A DNA stretch of 64,000 bases from Geosiphon pyriformis (GCA_016748015.1 JAAOMT010000295.1:1246604-1310603), one strand, 5' to 3'; numbered from the stretch's first letter, positions 34,253-47,159 are shown. Notes: generated by a model not told the origin, from the letters alone. A program made the numbers and translations.

Positions 34253-34385
34253 TGTTGTTTTGATTGGCCCAAGTGGCTGATCACATATAAAAAATGCATG
34301 ATTCACACCTAGTTTATATCATTTCTATGATGTATAGCATTAAGCTGTGTTTGGATCTTATTTGTTAATAATAATAATAATAAAA
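34253..34385 (+). repeat. LINE-B 3' UTR with (TAA)n tail
   Basis: After the ORF2 stop comes a short UTR with TGATTGGCCCAAGTGGCTGA and a degenerate hairpin region (34280-34304), ending in (AAT)n/(TAA)n at about 34363-34380. A simple-repeat tail instead of poly(A) is the LINE 3' end. The homologous UTRs are at 35835-35976 and 56705-56844. Confidence 0.8.
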
Positions 34386-35834
34386 ATTTAAGAAGTCTAA
34401 TACTATAGTAATTTAATATAGCTTTTAAATTTATGTCTGGTTTATACTCTGCTTTCTTACAGACATTATTAACTTGTAATTTTGTCAGTGTTTTAAATTC
34501 AAGTGATTTTTTTGCTACTTAAAATTATCTATATCAAGTTTAAACTAAAAGCTTTATTGTTTATACAAATAAGTCTTTGAAAAATAAGAGTTTGTTTTCT
34601 ATAATTTGTAAGATAGCTGTTTATTTTTTGGATATTGACAAGAGTGTTGAGTAGAAATTTAGAATTTGATGTTATCAACAATAACTGAATTGCAAGTAAT
34701 TATATTGATTTTAAAATGTGTACTGTTTTTCTGTTTAATGGTCTTGCATTCAGACTGTTAAGCAGTAATTGATATGTATACAGCTAATTTGGAATATGAG
34801 TGGCCTGATTTTTACAATATCTAATAAGTAGAACACAAGCATATTGTTAATCTAATTAGGAACAAAAACATATTAATTAAATAGATTAAAATCAAAGACC
34901 ATTTAGATAATATAGACAATAACTGGACAAATATTTTTACAGATATTATTGTTAATTTACATTTGTTTTTTACTTATTGTATTCAAAAAAAATTGTTGTT
35001 TACTAATAGACAAATAATATCAGATAATACTTGCTACTTTATATAGAATATTTACAGGTTAATTAACTATGTCAATTAGGAGACAAATTTTGATACAACA
35101 ATAGTGGCTGATTTTTTTATTCTTTGTATTAATTGATTATATATAGTATTGTTCTAATATCTGGATTCTCATATGTATATTGGCTTTACTAGCAAAGCAT
35201 TTTTGGATTTATCTATGTATTTTATAAAAGCTGTACACAAGAAGTTGTTAATTGCTATTAGGAAAAAGTTTTATAACAGAAATTACCTTAGTGTCTTGTA
35301 TTTATTGTGTGATAAGATAAAAATTTTTGATTATGTTTTTATTTATTTGAATAATATTGGCTCTTATAAGAATATAATACAAGAGATAATTTTTTGTTAA
35401 AAAGTTTTAGTTAGTATTGATATGCTCTTAGTTTCAGTAATTGTTTGAGATCTTTAGTTAAGTTTGTTAGATATTAGCTTATATAAACTATTAAATAAAG
35501 ATTTTGTTTTGAAATATTGGTATAAAAAAGCAATGGCAGTTTTTAAGAATAGAAAAAAAACTGCTTTGGTAATAGTCAATTTTGTTTGCAAGTTTGTTGA
35601 ATAATATAGAACAGTAGTGTAGATTTTTAAGTCTAAGTTTAAAGCAAATATAAAATATTGTAACTTGATTTGTATTTTGAGTATAGTTTTAGGACTGTCA
35701 AATTTCTTATTATCTTAGTTATTGGATAATATAATTTGTTTGCTTAGAATTAATAAGACATTTACAATTGGTTTTGGTTTTTATAGACATTATTTGTTTT
35801 TTTTAGGTTTGAGTAATAATATTTTAGTTTAGAT
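34386..35834 (+). pseudogene. LINE-D: 5'-truncated LINE, RNase H to C-terminal domain
   Basis: Directly behind the LINE-B tail, a second LINE copy begins inside the ORF2 connection and runs to the C terminus. Matches: MLSTITELQVIILILKCVL (near 34670-34730, RNase H Glu block), EYEWPDFYNI, HKHIVNLIRNKN, MYIGFTSKAFLDLSMYFIKA with HKKLLIAIRKKFYNR (35173-35285) and LYLLCDKIKIFDYVFIY (35298-35350). Stops are frequent. 5' truncation is the normal outcome of aborted target-primed reverse transcription. Confidence 0.82.
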
Positions 35835-35976
35835 AAGTGTATAATATGGCTTTGATTAATCCAAATGGCCAGTCACATGTAAAAAACATGTGAATCATAT
35901 TTAATTAAAAACTCTTAGTCTGTTTTTGTATATTGGTTAGTAATAAAACTGTATTTATTAAATTAATAAAAAAAAA
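35835..35976 (+). repeat. LINE-D 3' UTR with perfect hairpin
   Basis: The UTR has TTTGATTAATCCAAATGGCC followed by a perfect hairpin CACATGT-AAAAA-ACATGTG (35874-35892), and ends with AATTAATAAAAAAAAATTAT. Homologous to the UTRs of LINE-B and LINE-C. Confidence 0.8.
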
Positions 35977-36600
35977 TTATAAAAAAACAATTAAATTTTA
36001 TTATTTTATTAATGATTATTTTATTTAATTAGAAAATTTTAAAGTATTAATTTATTAGTTTTTATTATAAATTTTTTATTAAAGCTATATAAATATATAA
36101 GTTTAATTATATTAATTTTTATGTATAAATTTAAATATTAAACCTGTATTATTTTATGTTAATTTATATTATTACTCAAATTTTTGTTCAAATATTTCTT
36201 TAAATAATGTATTTTTTATTAAATATAATTTTTAATATTATAAATATAATAAATAAAATAATAAGTATTTTTTTATTATTAGATATTTAATGAATATAGT
36301 TTAATTATAATTTAGAAGTTAAAAACAAACTAAGTATTCTAATACTAAATATAATTTATGTGCTTTTTACATGTAACAAGAAAATTTATTCAAAAAAAAT
36401 ATTTTTTAAACAATCTTAAACAATATAGTACTATTACTAACTAATTAAACCAGTCACTTGGCTGTTTTTAAAGCATCAAACTTGATACTAATAAGTTTAT
36501 ATTTTTATAGTAATATTAAGTTAGAAAACATATTATTATTAATAACAAATAAACTTATATAAAAGTCAGATATATTAATATTTTTATAATTATACTTAAT
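35977..36600. other. AT desert, nothing recognised
   Basis: Nearly pure A/T with short homopolymers. No reading frame, repeat family or RNA gene seen. Confidence 0.5.
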
Positions 36601-36960
36601 TTTTAATACAACTACTTTTTACTTTAACTTACTAACTGCTTTGTTGAAAATACTTATATATACTAAAATTTTATTAACTTTAAGGCCAAATGTATTACTT
36701 AAAACCAGATTACTATTAATAAATTGTTTAAATACAGTAACTAAATATCTAATTGGATTAATAATAGATTTGATTAGAGCAAAAAGCTTGGCCAAATAAG
36801 ACTTTAAAAAAGCCAATTAAAAGAAAACTATAAAAATATTAGCCAACATATTAGTAGAAAAAGCAGAGCCAATAAAAGAACTAAAAACTAAAAACTAAAA
36901 AAAGCATAAAAGTAATAGTTTTAACATAAAACTTAATACTAATAATATAAGACACAAAAG
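36601..36960 (-). pseudogene. Possible LINE ORF1-type fragment (minus strand)
   Basis: A minus-strand stretch reads FLKSYLAKLFALIKSIINPI, then VFKQFINSNLVLSNTFGLKV and IFNKAVSKL. The amphipathic pattern and Ser/Lys content resemble the coiled C-terminal part of LINE ORF1 proteins, but there is no diagnostic motif. It could equally be an unrelated relic. Confidence 0.3.
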
Positions 36961-36979
36961 TTTTGAGATTTTTAAAAAG

Positions 36980-37556
36980 AAAAGATGAAGATATTTTATA
37001 ATTAACAGTCAAATAATCTAAGTCTTAATACTTAAAATAGTGTCAATATTCAGAAGTTTTCTATTAGATACAATAAAAAAATTTGAAAGTAAAAAAATAA
37101 ATTATATTATTAATATAATTTTATATCTTATATTAGTACTTTTAAAATTTAATATTAAGTATTAATTATATTTTTTAATAGATTTTTATTCAATATATTT
37201 ACAAAAACTAATAATTATACAAATTAAGAAAAAAAAAAGAATAATAAAAAAGAAATAAAGAATTAATATTATTATATTAATCTAAGTATAAATTCGAGTA
37301 TAAATAATTTTTTATAATTTTAAAAAGTCTTAATTATATATTTTCAAAAAAAAATTAATGCTTAAATTAGTAATTACATTAATAATTTAGTTAATAATTA
37401 AGTCAATAATCAAGCCAATAATTAAGTTAATTATTATATTAAAAACTAATTCTAAAAATAGAATATATAATTAATGATATTAATATTTAATACATATAAC
37501 TAATTATAACTAAGTAAATAAATAAATGCTAAAAAATAAAAGTTTTATTCATAATA
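36980..37556 (-). repeat. Family H gypsy LTR, decayed second copy (3' LTR)
   Basis: From about 37080 the sequence follows the family H LTR (ATATTAGTACTTTTAAAATT also seen at 49110, then the ATTAAGTCAATAATC tandem region at 37380-37440), ending AGTTTTATTCATAATA at 37556, the counterpart of AGTTTTAACCATAACA. The left boundary is uncertain. It is the 3' LTR of a minus-strand element because integrase sequence follows on the right. Confidence 0.65.
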
Positions 37557-38640
37557 TTATTTTCTCTAAAAAAATTAAAATAAAATTATATATAAAAAGT
37601 TTTAAAGTTTTTATTTCAAAGCTAATAAATTTTTTAAAATTTTTAACTAATAAGATGTAAAAAGTATTTTGGCAATTATATATTTAAGCATATACTTTTT
37701 TATTTTTTTGTAACAGTTTTTCGGAAATTAATAATAAAATATACTCTAATTTTGTTTTTAATTGTTATTTGTTCTGATAGTAAGTAAAGCATCTGAATAA
37801 TTTTTGTTTAATATTTATAAATAGTAAAAAAAACATTTTGCATATTTTAATTAAAGAAATATTTTTCTATGCTGATTAAAAATACATCTGTTTTAGGACT
37901 AAAATAATTTTTTTATATATTTGTTTTGTGGTTTTATTAATGAATTTTGTAAGTATTATAACAACTGGTAAACAATTAGTTTTTTGTAGTATTTTTTAAT
38001 TTGTGCATTATGAACAAGTCAATTATTAAATATTGTTTCATATTGATTTTACAAGATATAAGTTTATTATTTAATATTTTGTTAATTATAAATAGTTTTT
38101 TCTATAGACTTGAGAATTTGTTACCAAAAATATTGTCTTAATTTAATTTGTATTCAAAAACTAAGTTACCAATACTTAAAAAAAATGTTTTATACATTTT
38201 TTTTGAGTCTTTCTTGAAATAATTTTATTTTTTGTAAGCAATTATTTATGTTTTTACTAAAAAGTCTAAGATTGTTTCAAGTCTTTGTTGCAAAATGTTT
38301 TTGTAATTAAGTTTAGTTATTTCTTCAAAAAGTATTGTTTTGATATTAGTTTTAATAAATAATATTGCTATTTGTCCATAAAGTAAGTAGAAAAGTTTAT
38401 AACCAGTTATGTTATAATTTACTGTTCTATAGACAAAAAGAGCTGAAAACAAAACTTTGTTTTATAGGTTTGTTCTTTTGCTGGTTTTTGCTAGAGTTTA
38501 CAAAGTGTTTAATTGAAATGTTCCACTAATTCATTGGTCTGTAGATAATAAAAGAAGAAAAGTTTTCAAGTTTTTTTAATAGCTCTTCTATTAATAAGCT
38601 AAAAAAAGCTTTTTTTCTATTTAAAAATATATCAACTTAC
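37557..38640 (-). pseudogene. Family H gypsy fragment: C-terminal extension and integrase end
   Basis: The minus strand has SALFVYRTVNYNITGYKLFY and KLNYKNILQQRLETILDFLV (38246-38452), which parallel ENYKNILQRRLGIILDFLIE at 9300-9390, plus weaker matches downstream towards the LTR. Matching ends near 38640 without RT, so the element is truncated or the rest is unrecognisable. Confidence 0.72.
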
Positions 38641-38779
38641 CAATAAGTATTATAATATATAACATTTGAAATTATGTGATAAAAATAAGAAAAAAGATAT
38701 ATATTATTAAATATAATCTTAAAACTTATACAAAAAAAAATTGTTAAAGTTATATCTGAATTGAATTTGTAATCTTTGA

Positions 38780-39240
38780 CTGACAAATTAAAAACCGATT
38801 TGTTGGAAATCTTAGAATTAGAAAAATCCTAATTCATTTTATTTATAGAATTGATGTCTTTCGGGTTTCTTAGAGTGACTTTCTTCTTAAATATCTCAAA
38901 GGCGCTCAATTTTTTACTGACAGAAAAATTGCTGAGTTTGTTCTCCAGTGTTTTTTAATCATGTGTGCTTTAGTTGATAGAGAAATCTGTGGAAACTACA
39001 GTTTAATCACCAGCTTATTATTTATAACTTAGAGCTCTTTGATGTAGTTGTGATGATACTTGGAGTATTTTTCGTGTTTCACTTAAATGGAGCTTTTACT
39101 GAAAAACTGCTCCTAGTCAAAGGTAAGTGAATTACTTCCTTCTCGCTATTTTCAACAATAGAAATAATCTCTTGGGTGCTGTTTTAACTGTTAACTATAA
39201 TGGAAATAGAAATCACTTTTTTTTTATTTTCCATTCTAGT
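38780..39240. other. Unidentified less AT-rich patch
   Basis: About 460 bases with visibly more G/C and retained CG pairs (AAACCGATTTG, CTTTCGGG, AAGGCGCTC, TTTTTCGTG, TTCTCGC) lie between two AT deserts. No long frame on either strand. Short readings such as MSFGFLRVTFFLNISKALNF (plus) do not match a family I know. It could be a relic of a non-TE sequence or of a different element. Confidence 0.4.
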
Positions 39241-39249
39241 TATAGTCAT

Positions 39250-41914
39250 ATGGGTTATTTTTTTATTTAAGTTTTCTTTTTTGGTTTTTCAATTATATTA
39301 AAGCTTGGTAATTAGTTATTATAATAAATTTACTCAAAAATTTTATGTAATTTGCTTTACAAATTACTGTAAAGCTTTTTGTTTAATATTAAATATTCTT
39401 TTAGCAAAAATATTTTTTTATATATAATATAATATGTTTTTTGGTTTTTTTAATATTTTCTTTCTTTTAAATCAAAGTTAGGTCTGTATTCTTTTTTTAA
39501 ATTGTATTAATAGAATTAGCTTAAAAATAATTGATATTAATAATTAAGAATTATTTCTCTTTTTTCAAAATTTTTAAAAAGATTGGGGACTGTGATTTTA
39601 AAACTAATTACATTAATTGAATTCCTTACATATTTATTTGTTTTTGTTAAAAAATCTTATATTAAATTTATATTGCTCTTAATTACTTTATTTTTTATTA
39701 TTTGTTCGTGTATTATTTTAATTAATAGTAACAACTACTAAAAAAACAACTTTAAAATATGATAAGCAATTTACATCTATTGTTAACAACAATTTGGAAT
39801 TCGAAAAAATTATATAAGAATAAAATTGCATTTTACAAATATGCTAAAAACAAAGTCAATAATCGCTTTTTTGAAAATCTGCTAATTTAATAAGCAAACA
39901 ATTTTTTTTACAAAATAGAAAAAATTGCAGTAAAAATATATTTTACAATTATTTTTAAAAAGTTGATTTAATGTTCAACAATATTGTAAAATTTTTTATT
40001 TATTTAACCAAAAAACAAAATTAAATACAACATTTTTTAACAGAAAACTACTTAACTATTAGCAACGCAATGTTTTTTAAATTAAGTGTAGTTTTTTTAT
40101 TATTATTTTATTGTATATATATGTATTCAATAATAAATCATGTACTTTTTACTATTTTTACACCAATGCATTTTTCTTAAATTTTAGTTTATTTTATACT
40201 TTTGTCTTATAAAAAAACATTTTAAAAACTTAGCTCAATATGCTGCAATAACATCAAAGTTATTATAATTTATAAAGACATCCAATATAAAATTTAAAAT
40301 ATTACAGCCTTATTAATTATTTTATTGTTTAAAAATTCGTGTAATTGTACTTTTTAATGTCTTAATACAGTTTATAAAAGTCTTACAATTGAAGCTTTTT
40401 TAACAAAACTTTGTTTTTATAAAAAATATTGAGTTAAGGCAAATTCAGTTTATAGCAAAACAGTTTAAAGTTTTTGCGAATTTTAATATTATTAAAATTA
40501 AACTTTAAATTTGTATTTCTAATGAGACAAGTTTGTGTTGTATCTTATACTAGTAATTACAAATAATATAGCAAATTAATCAGCAACTTGAATTTATAAA
40601 CTAATTAATTTAAAATAATTTGTTTTTATGTAAAACCGTTTTATTGGAACCAGGAAAATGGCTCTACAAACCAAAATTAAGCAGTCTGAGCTTTAATATT
40701 TGTAAAAATACTAACAGCCAAGAATTTTTTATCAAATGTGGTTTTTTTAAAATACTAGTTTTCAAAACTGCAATATTAAGTTTTTAAAGTTATAATTGCA
40801 AATTTTTGACAGCAATAAAAATATAATGATTGTAAAATAAAGCATTTTTAACTTTTTAAATAATTATTTTAATTAAAGAATGCATGTTAAAATATGATTT
40901 ACTTTGTTTTTTATTAGACAAAAATGGACTAAAAACAACTATATTAACAATACAGCCAAATATTAATTTGCGTCTACTTTAATAAATGAATTGTTACTGT
41001 TAATATCCAAATTGGAAAAAGCATTATTGTTTTTGCTAAAATTAATAAAAAAAACTAATAAAAAATCAAAAGCAAACAAAAAACCAAAGCTTTATTTTTT
41101 CAAAAAAACGGTAATAGTAAGTTTAAAGTTCTTAAAAACACAGAACTGGTGTTGTAAAAATATTAGTAATAACAAATACAACAATTGCTAAAAATACAAT
41201 AATTTCAATACAAGTTTGTTGTTAAAAATCTTAAAACTTTTGCTAACAGTAGAAAAAATCCTAGGCCGTTTTTAATGTGTTTTTTTTAAATAACTTTAAT
41301 TGGAAAAAAACTTTTAATTAAAGAAAGAAATTGTTAAAATTGTGCTATTATGAAAAACGTTTTTATACTGTTTTATTGATAAGAAAATTTTTCGGTTGTT
41401 TTCATTTTTAATTATATTAATAAAAACAGCAGTTGTTTTTTTGCTCTAATTGTAAACATAAATTTACAAAACTAAAAGAAACAAAGTTTTTAGCAACACA
41501 ATCGACATTTATTTTGCCCAAATTAATTTAGAAAACTATATATACCAGAAACTAATTTATGTCAAAAACTTTTTCAAATTTACTATTTTCCTATTTTATT
41601 TAACTTCAAATAATTTTTAAATTATTTTTAAAATTAAATATTTTACAACACAAAAATCCATTAGAATCGTTTTTTAATGTCCAAAAAGTTTTAATACCGA
41701 TTTTAATTGATTTAATTGTTTTTAAAAAAAAGCTGTTATTTGAAGTTTTTAAATAGTTTATCAAATAATAAAAATAGTGTTATTTGTAAAATATTTAATA
41801 AATATCAGCGATTAAAAAACAAATCACACCAAACTTATTAAAGAATTTAATTCAGTTTATAAGAAAAATTGGAAGACCCAAAAAAATTGTTAAGATAAGG
41901 TGAAACAAAAAAAA
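39250..41914. other. AT desert with possible coding relic
   Basis: A/T-dominated sequence with many stops on both strands. A Lys-rich stretch at 40991-41191 (KKPKLYFFKKTVIVSLKFLK) is open, but its composition is what AT bias alone gives. Near 41880 a plus-strand reading IRKIGRPKKIVKIR resembles an AT-hook core (GRPK). No family can be assigned. Confidence 0.35.
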
Positions 41915-42125
41915 CCAGATAAAACAAGGTAAATAAAACAAGACAAGAGTAATAAAATTTTATATTCTTATAACCAGTGTTAATCTGTTTAAGAAACTGG
42001 AATTAGATCTGGCTAATCTCTTCTTTTATATTTAAATATTCTAAGTTTTCTTATTAACTGAATTTATAAGGTAACTAAAATATTCCAAAAAGAATTAAAG
42101 AAAATTTTGTAATATTTTACATATC
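41915..42125 (+). repeat. Direct repeat, copy 1
   Basis: Shares, in order, with 45366-45605: CAAGGTAAA, the ATAACCAGTGTTAATCTG block (ATAACTAGTGTTAATCTG in copy 2), AGATCTGG/AAATCTGG, TTATTAACTGAATTTATA, and TTTGTAATATT-TACAT at the end. Could be LTRs or a dispersed repeat. Confidence 0.65.
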
Positions 42126-45100
42126 TGTAATATTATCTTTTTCTTAAGTAATATTTTTCAAATGAAGAAAATTTATTAGAATATTGAATAAAAATTCTTA
42201 AATCAATTATGGCAAATTGGTCATATTATTCCAAGTGTCTTTAGAAATAAAGTAATTTTTTAAGCAATCAAATTTTTTAATTAATAATTAATTTTTTGAA
42301 ATTCAGTATTTTTAATTTCAAAGTTAATACTATCTTTTAGTTAAATAAATGAAAAATATTATTAAAGTAATAAAACATAAAAAGAATTGTAAATTTTATA
42401 GTATATTGGAAGCTTTAACTTTTAAGCTATAGTAAACACTTAATAGATTATTGAAATTAGATCTAGTTTTTATATTTTCATTTTTTACAAGATTTTGTTG
42501 CCAATCTTAAATATTAGTGCTTTTTTATGTTATTTATTTGCTTTTTTTTTATTGTACAATATTACTTTTAAGTTCAAGAATTAAATCTTGAAATTTTTTA
42601 AGTTTAATAACATGTTTTTTAGCAAGAAAATTTACCAATTTTCTTACAACAGAACTAAAATTAAAAAATGTTATTGTCTTAATTAAATTTTAAATAATAA
42701 TAATATATATAAATTCTGCCAACAATATTAAATTAAGACAAAATATTACAAAAACTATTCCAAAATCTAATTAATTCATTTAGTTTGACTATTGATTTAG
42801 AAGTAAAAACTAAAAATAAAGAAATTTTAATAGTAAAAAATTCGAAAAAATGCTAAATCTAAACAACAAATTGGCGTTTCCAATTAAACATAATTTCATT
42901 CAGAAAACCATAAAGCTTGAAAATGTTATAAAAAATTAATTAGGTTATTTTTCAAAAATAAAGTAAGACATTTTGTTTAAACAATTTATTATAACCAAAA
43001 TTGAGTTTTTTTAACTACAGACAAATTTGTTATAATTTTTTTTTAAGACTTAAAAGCATTCTGAATTTCCTAAAACATATATTAAATTATTATAAAATAA
43101 AGAACTATTTAAGTAATTGAACTTTATATTAATAAATTAAATATGATAAAATTATTAATAACTTTTTAAGCTTAAACATTAATAGCTGTAACTGCTTAAT
43201 TATTTAAGAAGTTTTGAATCTGAATATAAAAATAAAATAGTTATTATTTTTAAATATTTAATCTTAAGCAACATAGTTTGTTACTAACTATAATTTTATT
43301 TCTTTTTTTAAGTTTAAAATATTACAACAAAGCATAAATTTTGTTTATTAATAAATTAAAACAATAAAAAATTATAAATTAAAATTACCATATAAATTAA
43401 CTATTAAGTCTAATGTTAATTATAAATTTAGTTATTATTAAATACTAAAGATTTTTATGGTTATAAAAAATAGTAACTTAATATTAAACATCAACAAAAT
43501 ATTAATACTATTACTTAAAAACAGTAATGATTGCCAAAAGTTTCTTATTATAAATCTTTCTTAAAAAAAATTTGTGTAAATAAAAACCAATTGCTATTTA
43601 ATTTAGATTATAATAGAACTGTTCTAAGAACAAAATTTGAAACATTAGTTTTAATAATATATAACTTGATAAAATCAACATAAATTAAAAAAAAGCAGTA
43701 GTAAAAACTTGTTTAAGAACTTAAAATGTAATATAGCTTGCAGAATTTACATAAATAACTTATTTTTACATGTTAAAGCAGTTAACAAAGTGGTAAAACT
43801 TAAATGGTTTTTAATAAACAATAATAAAAATTGCTAAATTCAAAAAATCTTTGATCATTTTTCATAAAATGAAATATTGTTTAATTTAAAAATTTTTGAA
43901 ATTTTTTGGTTATTAAAATACCTTTTAAGAAAATAATATACCTAAAAAATTCGACTTGGAATTAAATTTCTCAAGTTAAATATATAATCTGTATTGTTAT
44001 AAAATATTTAAAAACAATACATATGTGTTTTTTATAACTTTTTAAATTTTTAGGCAAATGAGAATATTATCAAGATAACAAACAATAAATTAATTCAGAA
44101 ATTTTTAAACATATTATTTATCAAATGCTGAAAGATATTAAGTGTATTTATTAATTTAAACAAAACAATTAAATACTTAAAATGCCCATAATGTATTTTA
44201 AAACCTGTTTTCTATTTATTTTTTTATGCAATTGCATAAAATATAAACATCATAAATATTAATTTTAGTAAACAACCAAGTTAAACATAACTGATCCAAA
44301 AGATTTAAAATCAGAAATAAAGAATATTAATTCTTAATAATAATTTAATTAAGACTTTAATAATTATACAAAGCTTAAGAAGACCATTTTTTTTGACAAA
44401 AAGTATTAAAGCATTTAATAAAAAATTAAAATAATAAATAATTTTTTTTTGGATTTTAATACAGAAAAAATATTTTTTCTTTTTCTAAATAATAAACAGT
44501 TATACAAATAATAGTTTAAAAATGAATTAACTTTTTTTTATTAAATACATTGTCATATTTTTAATATTTATTCAACAACTTGAAATTTTTAAAAGATCTT
44601 TATTTATTATTTTTTGTTAATATTTTATACAATATAAATATTGAATTATTTAAAGCTGTTTATGAATAGTTAAATCATTGGTTAAAGAAGTTTTAATAAA
44701 ATTCTTGAATTAACAATTTTAGGAATATTAGCAACTTTAATTTTATGAGTCTTTCATCAATTATGTAATTATAGTCGAGATAATTAAAAAATAGTAACAT
44801 AGTAAAAATTCTTAATAATATGAAAGATAATCTAGTTTTTTAGTTTTTTTAAATGATTTAAAATAAGTTGCATTAATTAATATTAGATTATTACACATAT
44901 AAGCATTGGTTAACCAGGTGTTAAAAAGTAAAAAAAAACAGAATTGACAATATGTTTTTAAAAGCATTATTTCTTATAATGTTTAAAAAATTGGTTTTTA
45001 TAATAAACTGTATTTTTAATAACATTATTAAATGTTATCACATTAGACAAAGTTAATAAAAAATCTTAAAGATTATTGCAAAGATCAAAACAAAATTAAT

Positions 45101-45365
45101 TAACCAAAAATTTCTTTTTTTAGTTGATATTACATGTCAATTAACAATATTCAACAGCATAAATCACAGTAAAACAATTTTTATGACAAAAATAATGTAA
45201 CTGATTAGCTCAAATATGAATTTTATTAGTATTATTAAAGCTGTGCAAAAGACTTCTTTAACTAAGTGTTCTTTTATTAAACAAGTCAAAAAGCTGGAAA
45301 AACTTAAGTAGAGTCAATTTGTTCTACAGATATAATGAACTACAGATAGAATAATAAAAACAGAT
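42126..45365. other. AT-rich interval between the two direct repeats
   Basis: About 3.2 kb of A/T-dominated sequence. No recognisable protein motif, LTR end or RNA gene. If the flanking repeats are LTRs, this would be a fully eroded interior. Confidence 0.35.
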
Positions 45366-45605
45366 TAAACTATCAAGGTAAAATAAACTAGATAAAACAA
45401 AGATAAAAAAACAAAACAAAACAAAACAAACCTAATCCAACTTTAGATTTTTATAACTAGTGTTAATCTGTCTAACAAAACTAGAACCAAATCTGGTCAG
45501 TTTTTTTTTTATATCTAGATACTCTGAGATTTTCTACTAACTGAATTTATATTATAACTGGAATATTTCAGAAGAATTCAAGAAACTTTGTAATATTCTA
45601 CATGT
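45366..45605 (+). repeat. Direct repeat, copy 2
   Basis: Second copy of the 41915-42125 repeat, with an extra ACAAAACAAAAC purine-rich stretch (45411-45430). It ends at TGTAATATTCTACATG. Confidence 0.65.
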
Positions 45606-46949
45606 TCATAACAAAATTTGATAAATATTTTACTGAGCAAATATACTAATTACTTAATAAATAAAACCAAACCAACAACTTCAAAATTTTTATTTATAAG
45701 CCAAAAGGTATTATTATTGTAAAAATAGAGGAAATTTGACAAAAAATTGTAGAAAAAAACACAAAATATTTAACAGTGAAATAATTAATTTTATTACAAT
45801 AATTTTTATATATTATATTTTAGTATTATTATTCTTATCATTAAATACTTTTTAATTATTTGTTGACGTTATTACTAACAAATTATTAATTTCGATAATA
45901 TCAAAAACCAAACAAAAATTTATTAAGCAAAACTAATTTAAATTATTTTTAAACAACATAACCAATTAGTTTTTAGAAATCGCAAACAGCCAAGACGAAA
46001 TATCCACATCTATAATTGCTTTAAATGTAACTAGGATAGACAGTGAAAGGACCACCTTTAAATTTATATAATTTAACTAAGTTATTTGATAATGCCAAAA
46101 AAACAGAATTTTTATTAATTGGATTTTTTAAAAATAAAAATACAACCAGATTTGAACAAAAATATTTACAGCCCTATACATTGAAGTTATAGTAGAAAAA
46201 CTAATTAAACTTATTTTAAACAATGATTTAACCAAAAATATTATTAATTATCAGTTGATACAACAACTTGGACAAATTATCTATAAAACATAAAAATTTC
46301 AGTAAGCAATGTAACAAAAAATGTTTATTTGTTTCTTAATTTTCAAGTGCTGTTAATAAAAACGCTTATTTCTGTCTAAAAATTTTTTTGTTGTAGTTAT
46401 ATGTTGCAGGCTTCTTAAAATCTGTTATAGTTTTTTGCTAAGAAATGCATTATCTTTTTGGAAAATATTCAGCTGTGTTATGTTTCAGGTTTTAATTTAA
46501 AAAAAAATACTTGAAGAGTTGCAATTAGTCCAAATATTCAAATTTTAATAATTATAATTTTTTAGAAAGTTATTTTTTCTTAAGTGTGATTTGGGCAAAA
46601 AAGATTTGTTTTAGAAAATTGCCTTTATTTTGAGTATTAAAACTTTTCAACTATTAATTAATTCTAGTTACGATATCTTTGAGCAGTACTATTTTGATTT
46701 CTAGCACTATAATTTAAGAATTTATAAAATAAATATGAAAATTAAATCTTGCTCAAACTATTCCCATTTTGGAAAACCTTTTATTAGAGCAATGCATGAT
46801 TTAATTACAGCATTTAATTAGATTTGTAAGCTGTTACAAATTGATTTAAAGCCAAGTTACCAAAATGTCCAGAATGGTAAAAAGTCTACTTTGGTGAATA
46901 ATATTAATTTTAATAATTTTTCAGAACATGGATTAATAAAATAATCAAA
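45606..46949. other. AT-rich interval upstream of the kinase fragment
   Basis: No feature is supported. The last 500 bases are slightly less AT-rich (CATTTTGGAAAACCTTTTATT near 46770, AAATGTCCAGAATGG near 46863). This could hold upstream exons of the kinase fragment, but no conserved kinase or linker motif is readable. Confidence 0.35.
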
Positions 46950-47159
46950 TTGGTGAGTTTACAGAGTATACACAGAAAACTTCTGAAAGCCGCAGGGATT
47001 GTCTGTAATGGATTTCTCCTGACGAGAGCATATTTTTATGTTAAGGTGGCGATGGGAGGTTTTAGTTTTGTTAAAGAAGGGTGGAAAATGTTTTTTGGGA
47101 TAAGAATTATGAAAATGTCTTATAAAAAACCAAATTATGGAATATATCAATTAAGATGA
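46950..47159 (+). pseudogene. Possible N-terminal exon of the kinase fragment
   Basis: An open stretch with higher G/C and several CG pairs. GGFSFVKEG (47053-47080) could be a glycine-rich ATP-binding loop of the GxGxFxxV kind, but the first Gly is missing and no VAIK-type Lys follows clearly. Position about 100 bases before the kinase catalytic-loop block and the shared composition suggest it belongs to the same gene. Confidence 0.35.

Noticed and set aside
40991-41191. Lys-rich open stretch that might be a small basic protein
   Set aside because: Composition (Lys, Asn, Leu, Phe) is what A/T-only sequence yields in an open frame; no start context, motif or homologue in the window.
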